Shown here in pieces: positions 43,676 to 55,410 of a DNA stretch of 64,000 nucleotides. The number at the start of each line of letters is the position of its first letter. Within the stretch, counting starts at the first letter, position 1. The DNA lies in assembly GCA_928212115.1 (NCBI GenBank), contig CAKMRJ010005634.1, positions 177,470,472-177,534,471 on the forward strand, in the 5' to 3' direction. The DNA comes from Lactuca virosa (taxonomy: Eukaryota > Streptophyta > Magnoliopsida > Asterales > Asteraceae). Position numbers and translations under genes: made by a program. Below the pieces are notes generated by a model, which searched no databases, was not told the origin of the DNA, and saw only the letters and a program-made list of their open reading frames with translations.

Positions 43676-44345
43676 TTGAAGGATGGGAAAGTAAAACCCA
43701 ACCATGCACGTATTTACACTATATTATCTAATAACTCACCCTATTCTAACTCTTGGGTCCTTGATACCGGCTGTGGTATTCATATTTGTTCTTATTTGCA
43801 GGGACTAAGAAGAAGTGAGAATGTGGAGCATGTAAAGATAAACTTGATCATGGGGAATAGGAAAGCATCACCTGTCACCAAGATTGGAGTTTATACTTTG
43901 TTGCTAAGTAGTGGGTTTACATTAGATTTGAATAAATGTTGTTACTCGCCTGAAATGGCAAGAAATATTATTTCCTTTCATGCTTTGTACAAACAAGGGT
44001 TTACCTTTTCTTTTGATAATGAAGTTGGTGGAATAAATGCTTTCTTTAATAATGTGTTTTATTTTAAAGCATTACCTTGTGATGGTGTGTATGAAGCTGT
44101 GTCTGTTGTAGATAACTTAGGAAATAATGTGTTGTGTATTGATTCTACTAATGATAATAACTTGGATAAAGCATCATTATGGCATTGTCGTCTTGGACAT
44201 GTAAGCAAGAAACGCATAGGCCAACTCCAAAAGGATGAAGTCTTGGAGTTATTTGACCTAAAGTCAGATGATAGTTGTGAATCATGCTTACTTGGAAAAA
44301 TAACAAAGTCACCCTTCACAGGTTCTTGTGCTACGGTGAAGGTTT
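43676..44345 (+). pseudogene. pol: protease and integrase zinc domain (8-kb copia)
   Basis: In frame with gag after a single stop. Protease active site VLDTGCGIHIC (DTG intact) at about 43757; then the GAG-pre-integrase zinc domain (LWHCRLGHVS with SCESCLLGK at about 44272). After FTGSC the frame is lost near 44325-44345, and integrase continues in frame 1. A one-step repair is not proposed; the domains on each side are whole. Confidence 0.88.
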
Positions 44346-46848
44346 GTTGGATCTGGTACACACAGATGTGTGTGGACCCTTAAAAACTGCCACAAGGGAT
44401 GCTAATCATTATTATGTCACTTTTACAGATGATTATAGTAGATATGGATATGTCTACTTAATCAAGCATAAGTCAGAGATTTTTGAAAGGTTTAAAGAGT
44501 TTAAAAAGGAAGTAGAGAATCAATTGGGCAGGAACATTAAGATGCTTCGATCCGATCGTGGTGGTGAGTATCTTAGTACAGAGTTCCTCGACTATCTTAA
44601 GGAATGTGGGGTTGTCTCACATTTGACACCTCCCAGGACACCACAGTTGAATGGTGTAGCTGAGAGGCGTAATCAAACCTTGTTGGACATGGTTCGTTCC
44701 ATGATGAGTCGAGTTTCGATACCAATCTCATTCTTGGGGTATGCCTTAGAGACTGCCGCCCATATCCTTAATATTGTCCCTACAAAGAAGGTTGCCAAAA
44801 CACCTCACAAGATGTGGACTGGAAAAGTTCCTAATCTAGCCCACATCAAGATTTGGGGTTGCGAGGCTTTCGTAAGGCGCGACACTCACGATAAGCTCGA
44901 ACCTCGAAGTGAGAGGTGTATTTTCATCTGCTACCCACAAAAATCCTTTGGTTACCTCTTCTACAGACCTAGTGAGAATGTGGTCTTTGTTGCAAGGAGG
45001 GCTGTCTTTCGAGAGAGAGAGTTCATAAGTCAAGGAAACAGTGGGAGGCAAACTGAACTTGAAGAAATTCAAGAGTCAAGTGGTGAAGGAACCTCAAACC
45101 CTAGCAATCAACTTGAGGAGGAAACTCCTGTTGATCCAATTGACGAGTTTGTACCTCTGAGGTGTTCCATGAGAGTTAGGAATGCACCTGAGCATTACTA
45201 TGGTTTCCATATTACAGCAGAAGGTGAGACACTTCTCAGTGATGGGACACTGGTAAGTCCGGATGAACCTAACAGCTATGCGGAATCCATGGCAGGCCCC
45301 GAGTCTGCTAAATGGAAAGAGGCTATGGACAACGAAATACAGTCCATGTATGACAATCAGGTTTGGGACTTGGTTGACAATGTACCAGGTCGTAAGACAG
45401 TTGGGTGCAAATGGATCTTCAAGAAGAAGACCGACATGGATGGTAATGTACACACGTATAAGGCGCGACTAGTTGCAGAGGGCTTTTCTCAAACTCCGGG
45501 AGTTGATTATGATGAGACCTTTTCACCAGTAACAAAGATTAAGTCTATTAGGGTATTATTAGCCATTGCTGCATTTCATGACTATGAAATATGGCAAATG
45601 GATGTCAAAACCGCTTTCCTTAATGGAAAGTTGGCTGAGGATGTTTTCATGTGTCAGCCAGAGGGTTTTGTCAGTACAGAATACCCTAATAGAGTGTGTA
45701 AGCTTGAGAAATCAATCTATGGATTGAAACAAGCACCTCGCAGATGGAATCTTTGCTTCGATGAGAAAGTCAAAGAGTTTGGCTTTTCGAGGAGTGAAGA
45801 TGAATCTTGTGTATATGTCAAGGCTAGTGGGAGTATAGTTAGCTTTTTGGCATTGTATGTGGATGACATACTACTCATAGGAAATGACATCCCGACCTTG
45901 CAGGAAGTGAAGTCCTGGCTCGAGAAGTGTTTCTCTATGAAAGACCTAGGAGAAGCTGCCTATATTCTAGGGATAAGAATTCTGAGAGACCGGAGTAAAA
46001 GACTAATTGGACTTAGTCAGAGTACATACTTGGATAAGGTGCTGAAGAGGTTCAGCATGCAAGATTCCAAGAAAAGAGAGTTACCCATCCAGAGTAACGC
46101 TAGATTGAGTAAGACTCAGAGCCCGAGTACCGAGGCTGAGATAGCATAAATGAGTCGAGTACCTTATGCTTCTGCTGTAGGCTCGATCATTTATGCTATG
46201 ACTTGTACTCGTCCTGATGTGGCCTTTTCCTTGAGCATGGTCAGTAGATATCAGGGGAACCCTAGTAAGGCTCGCTGGACTACGGTAAAGAACATCCTCA
46301 AGTTCCTGCGGAGGACTAAGGACTGGGTCCTTACCCTTGGTGGGAGTGATGACTTGAGAGTTGTAGGGTATAGTGATGCTAGCTTCCAGACTGATAGGGA
46401 TAATTTCCGCTCTCAGTCGGGCTGGGTCTTTACCTTAAACAGAGGAGCAATTACTTGGAAAAGTTCCAAGCAGGAGACAGTGGCTGACTCAACTTACGAA
46501 TCAGAGTATATAACAGCAAGCGAGGCAGCAAAGGAGGCAATATGGATGAAGAACTTCATTGGAGACCTTGGAGTAGTACCAGCTATAAAGGAGTCTATGG
46601 AAATTTTCTGTGATAGTGAAAGTGTAGTTGCCTTAGCCAAGGAACCAAGGGATCACGGGAGATCCAGACACATTGACAGAAAATACCATTTCATCAGACA
46701 TCGTATAGAAGAAGGGCTCCTCGTGGCAAAGAGGGTATCATCGGATGAGAACCCAGCAGATCCCCTCACGAAGGGACTGAGTAGGGCTAAGCATCTCCAG
46801 CACGCAAGGAGCATAGGGCTAAAGGATGATATTAGTTTTAGTAGTTAG
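44345..46848 (+). pseudogene. pol: integrase, reverse transcriptase, RNase H (8-kb copia)
   Basis: Frame 1, 44284-46848, broken only by the TAA at 46147-46149. Integrase core: Asp in HTDVCGP, Asp in RSDRGGEY, Glu in NGVAERRNQTL. RT: WIFKKKTDMDGNV, MDVKTAFLNG, SIYGLKQAPR, catalytic YVDD at 45856-45867. RNase H: GYSDASFQTD, SKQETVADSTYESEYI, HIDRKYHFIRH, to the end at 46848. These residues are all intact, which makes this the best-kept pol in the window. It cannot give one full product because of the stop and the upstream frameshift. Confidence 0.92.
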
Positions 46849-47691
46849 ATAGCCTTGAAATTTGTAAAGTGTAATTGACATTTGATGATGAATAAAAGTT
46901 GTGTTTCTTTATGAGTAAAGTGTTGCTATCTTTTGTCAATCGTTTACTATTATTTCTTTTGCATGTTTTGACTTCCAGAACATTTATGTTATGTTTTACA
47001 TATTATTCAAATTATCCACAGTCGGTCATATGTTGGAAGTAGATATGAATTAAGACTGTCATGAGTTGGTTGTAGAGGTCTAAGATGTTGGACATGGCCT
47101 CAACTCTCATGAGTGCTCATAAGTTCTGAGTATTGGATTCAACCCACGCTCGCTGGTATCACTTCATGGAATTTATCTCGAGTGATCGCGAGATGGTAAT
47201 ATCATATAAGTCTTCAAACCTTGAGATATGACTTGTTGCCTATGAGTTAGTTATGCATTGATCGTACGAAAACGCATTGGTAACTCGATGTTATAAAACG
47301 TGCTTTTGTGTGTGATTCAACAAGTAGTTGAACAAGCATATGAGTCGAAGTTTATATCTTCCTTCTTGGATTAGAAGCGATATCTGGGCCCCTCGATGAT
47401 TTTGTTTTGACCTATGTACCGGGACCGGTCAGAAGTAAATTGATGTGTTCAATTAAGTTCTATGTCAAACAAATCGGAAATCGGGAAACAAACTGCTGGA
47501 CAATAAGTAAGACATTGTTCCATGTATTTGTCCGGCTGATATCTAGAACAGAGGATTATATGATCACTTATCTTAAATAGCGTATCATCATCTTCTCAGT
47601 TCTGAGAGACCATGAAAAGAGCTACGATTGCTGATCGGTTCCTGAAGTCATACTTGCAGTTATAGTCATTAGACTTATCCAAGTGGGAGAC
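46849..47691 (+). other. 3' untranslated part and polypurine tract (8-kb copia)
   Basis: 843 bp with no supported ORF. It ends in AAGTGGGAGA at 47681-47690, the polypurine tract. The reverse complement of related sequence is at 59052-59700 beside the LTR of the gag-only relative. Confidence 0.8.
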
Positions 47692-48466
47692 TATTAGATA
47701 AGGTGTCTAAGTCCATAACTATTTCTGGTATGTACTTGACCCGACTCGGCATGGTCCATTTGGGTTGCATGACATCATGCATTTGGATGGACTAAATGAG
47801 AGAAATAACACTTGTGGTTTATTAATATATTATAAGATTCTAGTATATTAATAATATTATTTAGTTAGTATTGATCAAGAATTAATCTAGAATTAATTAA
47901 GTGATCAAAAGGAGACTAATTAAATATATGGGTTGATTGTGTAAATCATCCATACTTGTATAGTGGGCTAGATGCTCCATGGATTATCTAGTGGGGCTAA
48001 GGTCCATAGGATGCTCCATGGATGCTCCATGGGAGTTACAAACCCATGGGTCATAGAAATGAAGAGCCATGTTACATTAGGGTTTACATGGTGTAACCCT
48101 AAGTGTATCACACTATATAAAGAACATGACATCCACCAAAATCGGCTACACTAAAATGAATAGACGACAAGCCGAATTTAGAAGTGTTCTACATTCTCTC
48201 AAAGTCATTCCAAAGCACTTGGTGTTGTGTGAAACATTTGAGGCATCACACTTGGGGTGCTAGGCTCTCATGGTTTTAAAGGAATCAAATCAACTACAAG
48301 GTATGTAACTCTAGCTATCTTTTATGTTAAAAATTTCCCCATGTATGCTAGATAGGATTATGAACCTTGGAAAAAGTATTTTGCATGTATTTTAGACAAA
48401 CATAGATCCAAGGTTTCTAGGGTTGCATATACACCTTAGGAGTGTTAGAATGCTCAAAACCCATCA
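47692..48466 (+). repeat. 3' LTR of the 8-kb copia
   Basis: 775 bp. Its first bases read TATTAG in place of TGTTGG, so the terminal TG is mutated to TA. It ends CCCATCA and is followed by ATCTT. The mutated terminus would hinder integrase in a new round. Confidence 0.94.
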
Positions 48467-48471
48467 ATCTT

Positions 48472-49320
48472 GAGTACCACCTCGGTACTCCCCATGACTC
48501 TCTGGCCAACCTCATCCCATCATATTGGGGTCCTGCACTTCCTCCTATAAAGCATCTCGAAGGGAGGCCGATCGATATTGGTGTGGTAGCTATTATTATT
48601 GGAAAACTCTGCCAAGGGAAGGTAGGTATCCCAGCTACCACTGAAGTCTAGAACGCACGCCCACAACATATCCTCCAAGGTCTGGATGGTCCGCTCGCTC
48701 TGACCATCCGTCTGCAGGTTGAAAGTCGTGCTGAAGTGCAGACGAGTACCCAACTCGTCATGAAATTTCTTCCAGAATCTGGAAGTGAACCGCACATCCC
48801 TGTCAGAAATCACAGAAACTGGCACCCCGTGTCGACCTACTAGCTCCCTGGTGTAGATGTCTGCCAGCTTCTCGGCAAAAATACTCTCCTGAATCGGTAT
48901 GAAATGGGCGCTCTTGGTCAACCGATCCACGATGACCCATATCACGTCAACTCCACGCGTCGTCCGAGGTAACATCATAATGAAGTCCATGGTAATATCC
49001 TCCCTTTTCCACACAGGGATATCCAACGGCTGTGTCTTTCCGTGAGGTCTCTGGAATTCGGCCTTGACCTTCCTGTAGGTCAAGCACCTCTCGACGTACC
49101 AGGATACATCCCGCTTCATGTAGGGCCACCAGTAATCAGGACAGAGATCTCTATACATCTTCGTTGCCCTGGTATGGATGGAAAATCTAGATTTGTGCGC
49201 CTCCTCCATCAGGATTTGGTGCACACCGCCCATGTACAGAACCCACACTCTATAATGGAGTGTCAATAGCCCACGGCTATCGTAGTCGAAGGAGGAAATC
49301 TTTCATACGATACGCTCACT
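48472..49320 (-). pseudogene. Integrase (gypsy C)
   Basis: A 248-codon minus-strand frame at 49266-48520: zinc domain (HKSRFSIHTRATKMYRDL, CLTYRKV in which the second Cys of C-X2-C is Tyr), core with Asp in WVIVDRLTKSAHF, Asp in SVISDRDVRFTS and Glu in TDGQSERTIQTLEDM, then LPLAEFSNNNS. The catalytic triad is intact but the zinc domain has lost a ligand. It ends at the target copy ATCTT of the copia insertion. Confidence 0.87.
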
Positions 49321-49326
49321 CTTCCA

Positions 49327-50404
49327 GTGTTCCTCCTTCATAGCCTCCTGCTTAGCCTCCCGAATCCGCTCCAAAAGCGGGGTCACTACTGTCATCCTCA
49401 GGCAGATGTCTCTGATCGGGGCTGCGAATCCCTTGCGGCTAAGTGCATCGGCCACAACATTTGCCTTCCCCGGGTGGTAGAGGATGTCGCAATTTTAATC
49501 CTTCACCACGTCCAACCACCGTCGTTGTCACATGTTCAGATTTGCCTGGTCCATCAAGTACCTCAAGCTCTTGTGATCCGTGTAAATGGTACAACAGACC
49601 CCATAGAGGTAGTTTCGCCAAATCCTGAGGGAAAAAACAACTGCCCCAACTCCAAGTCGTGCGTCGGGTAATTCGCCCCATGAGGCTTCAACTTCCTCGA
49701 GGCGTAAGCGATGACGTGCTCTCTCTGGCAGGGCTAAGATCGGCGCCTCATACAACCTCTGCCTCAAAGTCTCGAAGGCCGCCTACTGCTCAGGCCCCCA
49801 ACCAAAAGTCACCAACTTCTTGGTCATCCGGGTCAATGGTACCTATATCTTGGAGAGATCCTGAATTAATCTCCGATAATAGCCTGCTAAACCGAGGAAG
49901 CTTCGAATCTCGGATGGAGACCTCGGAACCACCCATCTCATCATGGCCTCCACCTTGGCTGGATCGACCAGTATACCGTTCTGGTTGAGGAGGTGCCCCA
50001 GAAACTGCACCTCGCGTAACCAAAACTCACACTTGAGGAACTTTGCGAAAAGTCACTCCCTCCTAAGTGTCTCCAGCACCTCCCTCAACTACTCCTCGTG
50101 CGGCTCCTGCATCTTGGAATAAACTAGAATATCATCGATAAAGACTATCACAGACCGATCCACCATCGGTCTGCATATGTGGTTCATGAGATCCATGAAC
50201 GTGGCAGGAGAATCGGTGAGCCCAAATTGCATCACCACGAACTCATAATGGCCATAGCGAGTCCGAAAAGCAGTCTTCTGTACATCTTCATCTCTGACTC
50301 ACATCTAGTGATAGCCTGAACGCAAATCGATCTTGTAAAACCAAGATGCCCCATGAAGCTAGTCACAGAGATCGTCAATCCTCGGGAGTGGGTAACGGTT
50401 TTTC
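49327..50404 (-). pseudogene. Reverse transcriptase and RNase H (gypsy C), broken
   Basis: Minus strand pieces. RT palm with FIDDILVYS at about 50131-50142 and the connection domain (about 50030-49790), RNase H (49767-49528, THDLELGAVVF-like, IYTDHKSLRYL). Several frameshifts. At about 50404 the RT fingers are replaced by LTR sequence. Confidence 0.8.
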
Positions 50405-51947
50405 ACCCCCTTCCACTATCACATAATAACATATCATAAACATACTGTCAGGCATATCTGGGTGCCCGACCTACCCTCCGGTTTATCTCAACAGGCAAGA
50501 GGGTCTATTCCACCCCTCCTACCACTACCACATAATAACATAGCATATAAGCACATATATCTCATTATATAGTGGCATACCAAACAATTATCACAAACAC
50601 AATCATCTCTACTATAAACAACTACTAGTGGGCCGACATTGGTGCCTTCGACCCACTTTTATAGGAAGATAACTCATCTCAACTGTGTATGCCGAAATCG
50701 TACTCCTCGGATGGCTCGGGACTCCTTTCCCTAGAGCATAACAAGTCCCCTAGTTCGTTATTGGGTCCAAGTATAACCCTCTTATGGCCCACCTTCTAAT
50801 TCATGTCCAAGGCAAGGTCCCCTAGTCCTTGACCTAATGGGCCTTTCCTGCCAAAGTCCAATCTATAATCAATTTAAGGCCCAAGTCCATTACTTTAAGT
50901 CTTAAAGCCCAATAAGGTCCAAAAGGCCCAATACCATAAATCTCAGTCGTAGGACTAGAGGCCTTACTCCACAGTGAGCCATGAGGCCCAAAAATCCAGG
51001 CCCAATCTTTTAAGGCTCAAAAACCCATGTAAACCATTCTGTATGCGTACGCGCGGCGTACCTGGCACATACGCCAGACGTATGCTGGCCTTGCCCAGAA
51101 GCGGGAAATTGACCCAGTACGCACAACGTACTGGCCAACTTCCTTAGAACTCCTTTTTTTGACTTCATCCATTATGTCCTAAAATCCAAAAACATAGATC
51201 CAAGTCCTTTAATACGTCCTAAACTAGAAAGTTAAAAACTTTATGTCTTTGGATGCATAGATGGGGGTTAAGACATGAATTAAGTCCTTACACACAATCT
51301 GTGACCATCTAACATTTGCATGGCTGTGGCTTAACCATCAAGGCTCGATTATTATGACACTAAATGCTTCCAATAGCTGAAAAGGATAGCTCTTACAGGC
51401 TGGAACTACCAGAACACAAGAAACCTCAACTATGGAGTCAAAATATCCCATAAAACACCCCAAAACTACAAGTTAGCAAGCAATGATCAAGTTTGGAGCT
51501 TGATACCTAAAATGAGTTAGAAAAGATGCTAAACTCCTGGATCTACAAGCCCTTCTCACGTTCTTGATCCTTCTTCTAACTTCCTCTTCTTCAAACCCAC
51601 CAAAAATCACCCAAAAGTGCACCAAGTTAGCTCACAAAGCATGCAAGAGGCTTAGGGTTCGATTTCTACTCTCTAGGGACAGTGCAGGCTGAGGGAATGA
51701 GATTTGGGATGGAGTTAATGTCTTTATATATGGTGCAAAACCTAAAAACTTAGGGTTTGCAACTGGATAGTTTACGCCCATCGTACGTCTGGGTACGCCC
51801 AACGTACGCAAGGCTTCCCCCGCTTCGCGTCTCGATTGTGTACGTCGTGCGTACACTATGTACGCCCAACGTACGGTCTTTCTTAAAATTACCATATATT
51901 ATACTTAATTAAATCGAAGGGAAATACCTGGTGACTCAGATGTTACA
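50405..51947 (-). repeat. Truncated LTR of gypsy D
   Basis: Aligns with 38308-39848 of the gypsy C LTR to its end TGTAACATC at 51947. The distal 500 bp, including the acceptor end of the second candidate intron, is missing. Hairpin at 50628-50656; the second donor is altered from GTGAGT to ATGAGT. Palindromes are as in C. Confidence 0.9.
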
Positions 51948-51964
51948 AATCTCCACCGCTTGAA

Positions 51965-52516
51965 TTAGACTTCGTCCTTGAAGTCTGCTGCTGCTGATGA
52001 GAATAACTCGGGGTAATGCTTCCACATCTCGTCCTCCGGCTCCCACGTCCATTCTGATCCCTTGCGGTGCTGCCACTTCACCTTCACTAACCCTACCCTC
52101 TTGTTCCTCAGATCCTTAGTCTTCCTGTCGAGAATGGCTACTGGTCTCTCGATGTTGTTCATGCTGTCATCCACCTGAATGTCCTCCAAAGGAACCAGTG
52201 CGGAGTAATCGGCTATACACTTCCGCAGCTGCGAGCCATGGAAAGTGTTGTGATTCTGTCTAAGCTCCTCCGAAAGGTCCAGCCGATATGCTACCTTGCC
52301 CACCCGGGCTACCACCCTGAAAGGTCCAATATACCTGGGGCCCAGCTTGCCCCGATTTCTGAAGTGGATGACACCTTTCCAATGTGACACCTTCAAAAGG
52401 ACCATATCCCCGACCTGAAACTCCAAGTCCGATCGGCATCTGTCGGGGTAGCTCTTCTGCCGACTCTGAGTCGTCTGGAGTCTACTCTGGACCTGCTGGA
52501 TCTTCTCCGTCATCTT
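51965..52516 (-). pseudogene. Integrase C-terminus and chromodomain (gypsy D)
   Basis: 182 open codons on the minus strand (52513-51965), nearly the same as 40414-39866 apart from substitutions such as the WTWE tract (EWTWEPEDEMWKHYPELF). Cut at 52516/52517 by the same copia insertion as C. It carries the GPF-type and chromodomain segments. Confidence 0.87.
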
Positions 52517-53281
52517 TGTTGGATAAGGTGTCTAAGTCCATAACTATTTATGGTATATACTTGACCCGACCCGGCATGGTCCATTTGGGTTGCATGATAT
52601 CATGCATTTGGATAGACTAAATGAGAGAAATAACACTTGTGGTTTATTAATATATTATAAGATTCTAATATATTAATAATATTATTTAGTTAGTATTGAT
52701 CAAGAATTAATCTAGAATTAATTAAGTGATCAAAAGGAGACTAATTAAATATATGGGTTGATTGTGTAAATCATCCAGACTTGTATAGTGGGCTAGATGC
52801 TCCATGGATTATCTAGTTTGGGCTAAGGTCCATAGGATGCTCCATGGGAGTTACAAACACATGGGTCATGGAAATGAAGAGCCATGTTACATTAGGGTTT
52901 ACATGGTGTAACCCTAAGTGTATCATACTATATAAAGAACATGACATCCACCAAAATCGACTACACTAAAAAGAATAGACGACAAGTCGAATTTAGAAGT
53001 GTTCTACATTCTCTTAAAGTCATTCCAAAGCACTTGGTGTTGTGTGAAACATTTGAGGCATCACACTTGGGGTGCTAGGCTCTCAAGGTTTTCAAGGAAT
53101 CAAATCAACTACAAGGTATGTAATTCTAGCTATCTTTTACGTTTAAAAGTTCCCCATGTATGTTATATACGATTATGAACCTAGGAAAAAGTATTTTGCA
53201 TGTATTTTAGACAAACATAGATCCAAGGTTTCTAGGGTTGCATGTACACCTTAGGAGTGTTAGAATGCTTAAAACCCATCA
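52517..53281 (+). repeat. 5' LTR of the truncated copia copy
   Basis: 765 bp, TGTTGGATAAGG...CCCATCA, lacking one CTCCATGG unit relative to 40418-41192. The CAAG/GTATGT donor-like site is kept near 53114. Confidence 0.92.
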
Positions 53282-53974
53282 GTGGTATCAGAGCCTAGGC
53301 TTGTTTGTTTGATACTTGATGCAAAATTGTGAAAAAAACTCAGTTTTTCTGTACTCTACATGATGAAGTCTCCGAGTCCATGGGGGGACTCGACGAGTCC
53401 ATGACTAAATTCATCCTACTCATCGAGTAGGTTCGTGCACTCGACGAGTAGGAGCCTCAGAATGCAGATTTTCGAGTTTTGCTGCTGGAAATGGACTAGA
53501 AACATTACCCTAAACTGTTTTGGTGTTTTAAAACTTGTTTTAGATGGAGTAATGGCTGTTCTAATCCATTTACAATGGCTAATATCAAAATTACATGATT
53601 ATATGTGTTCATATTTTCTTGAAATTTTGATATGACTATTCATGTTCTTGTGAGTTCTTGATAGATCATAGGAATTACTTGTTTAATGCTTAATTCATGA
53701 TCTTTATGTGTTTTAATGGAGTCCATAACTTGTCCTCAAGTTATGGATAACCAAAAGTCACTTTGTATTAATTCCATTAAAATAACACATAAGTTACAAA
53801 AATGAAGAGTCTTCATTTTAATAACTCATAAGTTATGAATTGAAAGGTTTTGTAAAGTTACAAAACTTGCCCTCAAATTTTGGAACATGTAAAGTCATCT
53901 AATAAACTTTAGTTCCAACCCCTAGAATTTTAAAAGTTAAAATTCAACCGTTATACTTTAAATATTATAAGTTT

Positions 53975-54105
<131 letters not shown>

Positions 54106-54509
54106 AAGATCAAGTCGTTTTACCGTTAGTAGGCATCATTCACGAAGCCGGTCTATAAGGGGGGTATAAGGTTGTTGCCTATAAAATGGCAGCTTAATGG
54201 GTGTCCACTCTCACCCACCGCTTCCTTGACTGGTGGAGGGTCGTTAGCCGAACGGGTAGGACAATGACTTAAAAATTCTCATTAAAAGTATAATGATAAT
54301 TATAAAGTAACTAAATGTTTTTATAAATTCCCAATCTTAGTTACTTTATGAAAATGTGAATAAGGTGCTAACCCATGAAATTACACTTTGCACTTTGATT
54401 AAGTCGTTGGTGGAGCGTGTGTGGTTAACCGGCACACTAACGTGGACTTAACAAGGTAGGCAAAGGGTGACTTAAGGTTTTTCATAGGTCGGTGGAGCGC
54501 GTGTGGTTA

Positions 54510-55400
54510 GCACCTGAAACTCCAAGTCCGATCGGCGTCTGTCGGAGTAGCTCTTCTACCGACTCTAAGTTGCCTGGAGTCTACTCTGGACCTACTGGAT
54601 CTTCTCCGTCATCTTGAGTACCACCTCGGTACTCCCCATGACTCTCTGGCCAACATCACCCCAGCATATTGGGGTCCTGCACTTCCTCGCATAAAGCATC
54701 TCGAATGGAGGCCGGTCGCTATTGGTGTGGTCGCTATTATTATAGGAAAACTCTGCCAAGGGAAGGTAGGTATCCCAGCTACCACTTAAGTCTAGAACGC
54801 ACGCCCGCAACATATCCTCCAAGGACTCGATGGTCCGCTCGCTCTGACCATCCGTCTGCGGGTGGAAAGTCGTGCTGAAGTGCAGACGAGTACCCAACCC
54901 GTCATGAAATTTCTTCCAGAATCTGGAAGTGAACCGCACATCCCTGTCAGAAATCACAGAAATTGGCACCCCGTGTCGACCTACTACCTCCCTGATGTAG
55001 ATGTCTGCCAACTTCTCGGCCGAAATACTCTCCTGAATCGGTATGAAATGGGCGCTCTTGGTCAACCGATCCACGATGACGCATATCGCCTCAACTCCAT
55101 GCGTCGTCCGAGCTAACTTCATAATGAAGTCCAATGGTTGCGTCTTTCCGTGAGGTCTCTGGAATTCGGCCTTGACCTTCCTGCAGGTCAAGCACCTCTC
55201 GACGTACCAGGATACATCCCGCTTCATGTAGGGCCACCAGTAATCAGGACGGAGATCTCTATACATCTTCGTCGCCCCGGGATGGATGGAAAATATAGAT
55301 TTGTGGGCCTCCTCCATCAGGATTTGGCGCACACCGCCCATGTACAGAACCCACACTCTATGATGGAGTGTGAATAGCCCGCGGCTATCATAGTCGAAGG
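54510..55400 (-). pseudogene. Integrase (gypsy E)
   Basis: 254 open codons on the minus strand (55356-54592): zinc domain with HKSIFSIHPGATKMYRDLR and CLTCRKVKAE (both Cys kept), core with VIVDRLTKSAHF, ISDRDVRFTS and TDGQSERTIESLEDML, then LPLAEFSYNNS and the YARKCRTPICW motif. The catalytic residues look intact. Part between the zinc domain and core is shortened compared with C (about 15 residues missing near 55130). The best integrase of the C/D/E family. Confidence 0.88.
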
Positions 55401-55410
55401 AGGAAATCTT

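Larger units (their letters stand above)
40418..48466 (+). mobile_element. Ty1/copia retrotransposon, nearly complete
   Basis: 8049 bp: two 775-bp LTRs (about 23 differences by eye, about 97% identity), tRNA-iMet primer site, leader, gag, pol and polypurine tract, with exact 5-bp target copies ATCTT at 40413-40417 and 48467-48471. It lies in integrase of gypsy C. The resemblance is to Angela/BARE-like copia, though the lineage is not certain. Coding defects are few: in-frame stops at 43112, 43670 and 46147, and one frameshift near 44330. Confidence 0.94.
37802..50404 (-). mobile_element. Gypsy element C (Tekay/Del-like), 3' half, with copia insertion
   Basis: Minus strand: RT and RNase H (50404-49300), integrase (49266-48472), then the copia insertion (40418-48466), integrase C-terminus and chromodomain (40417-39866), polypurine tract, and 3' LTR (39848-37802). 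Its 5' half is missing: at about 50404 RT sequence changes abruptly to LTR sequence of copy D. Confidence 0.85.
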
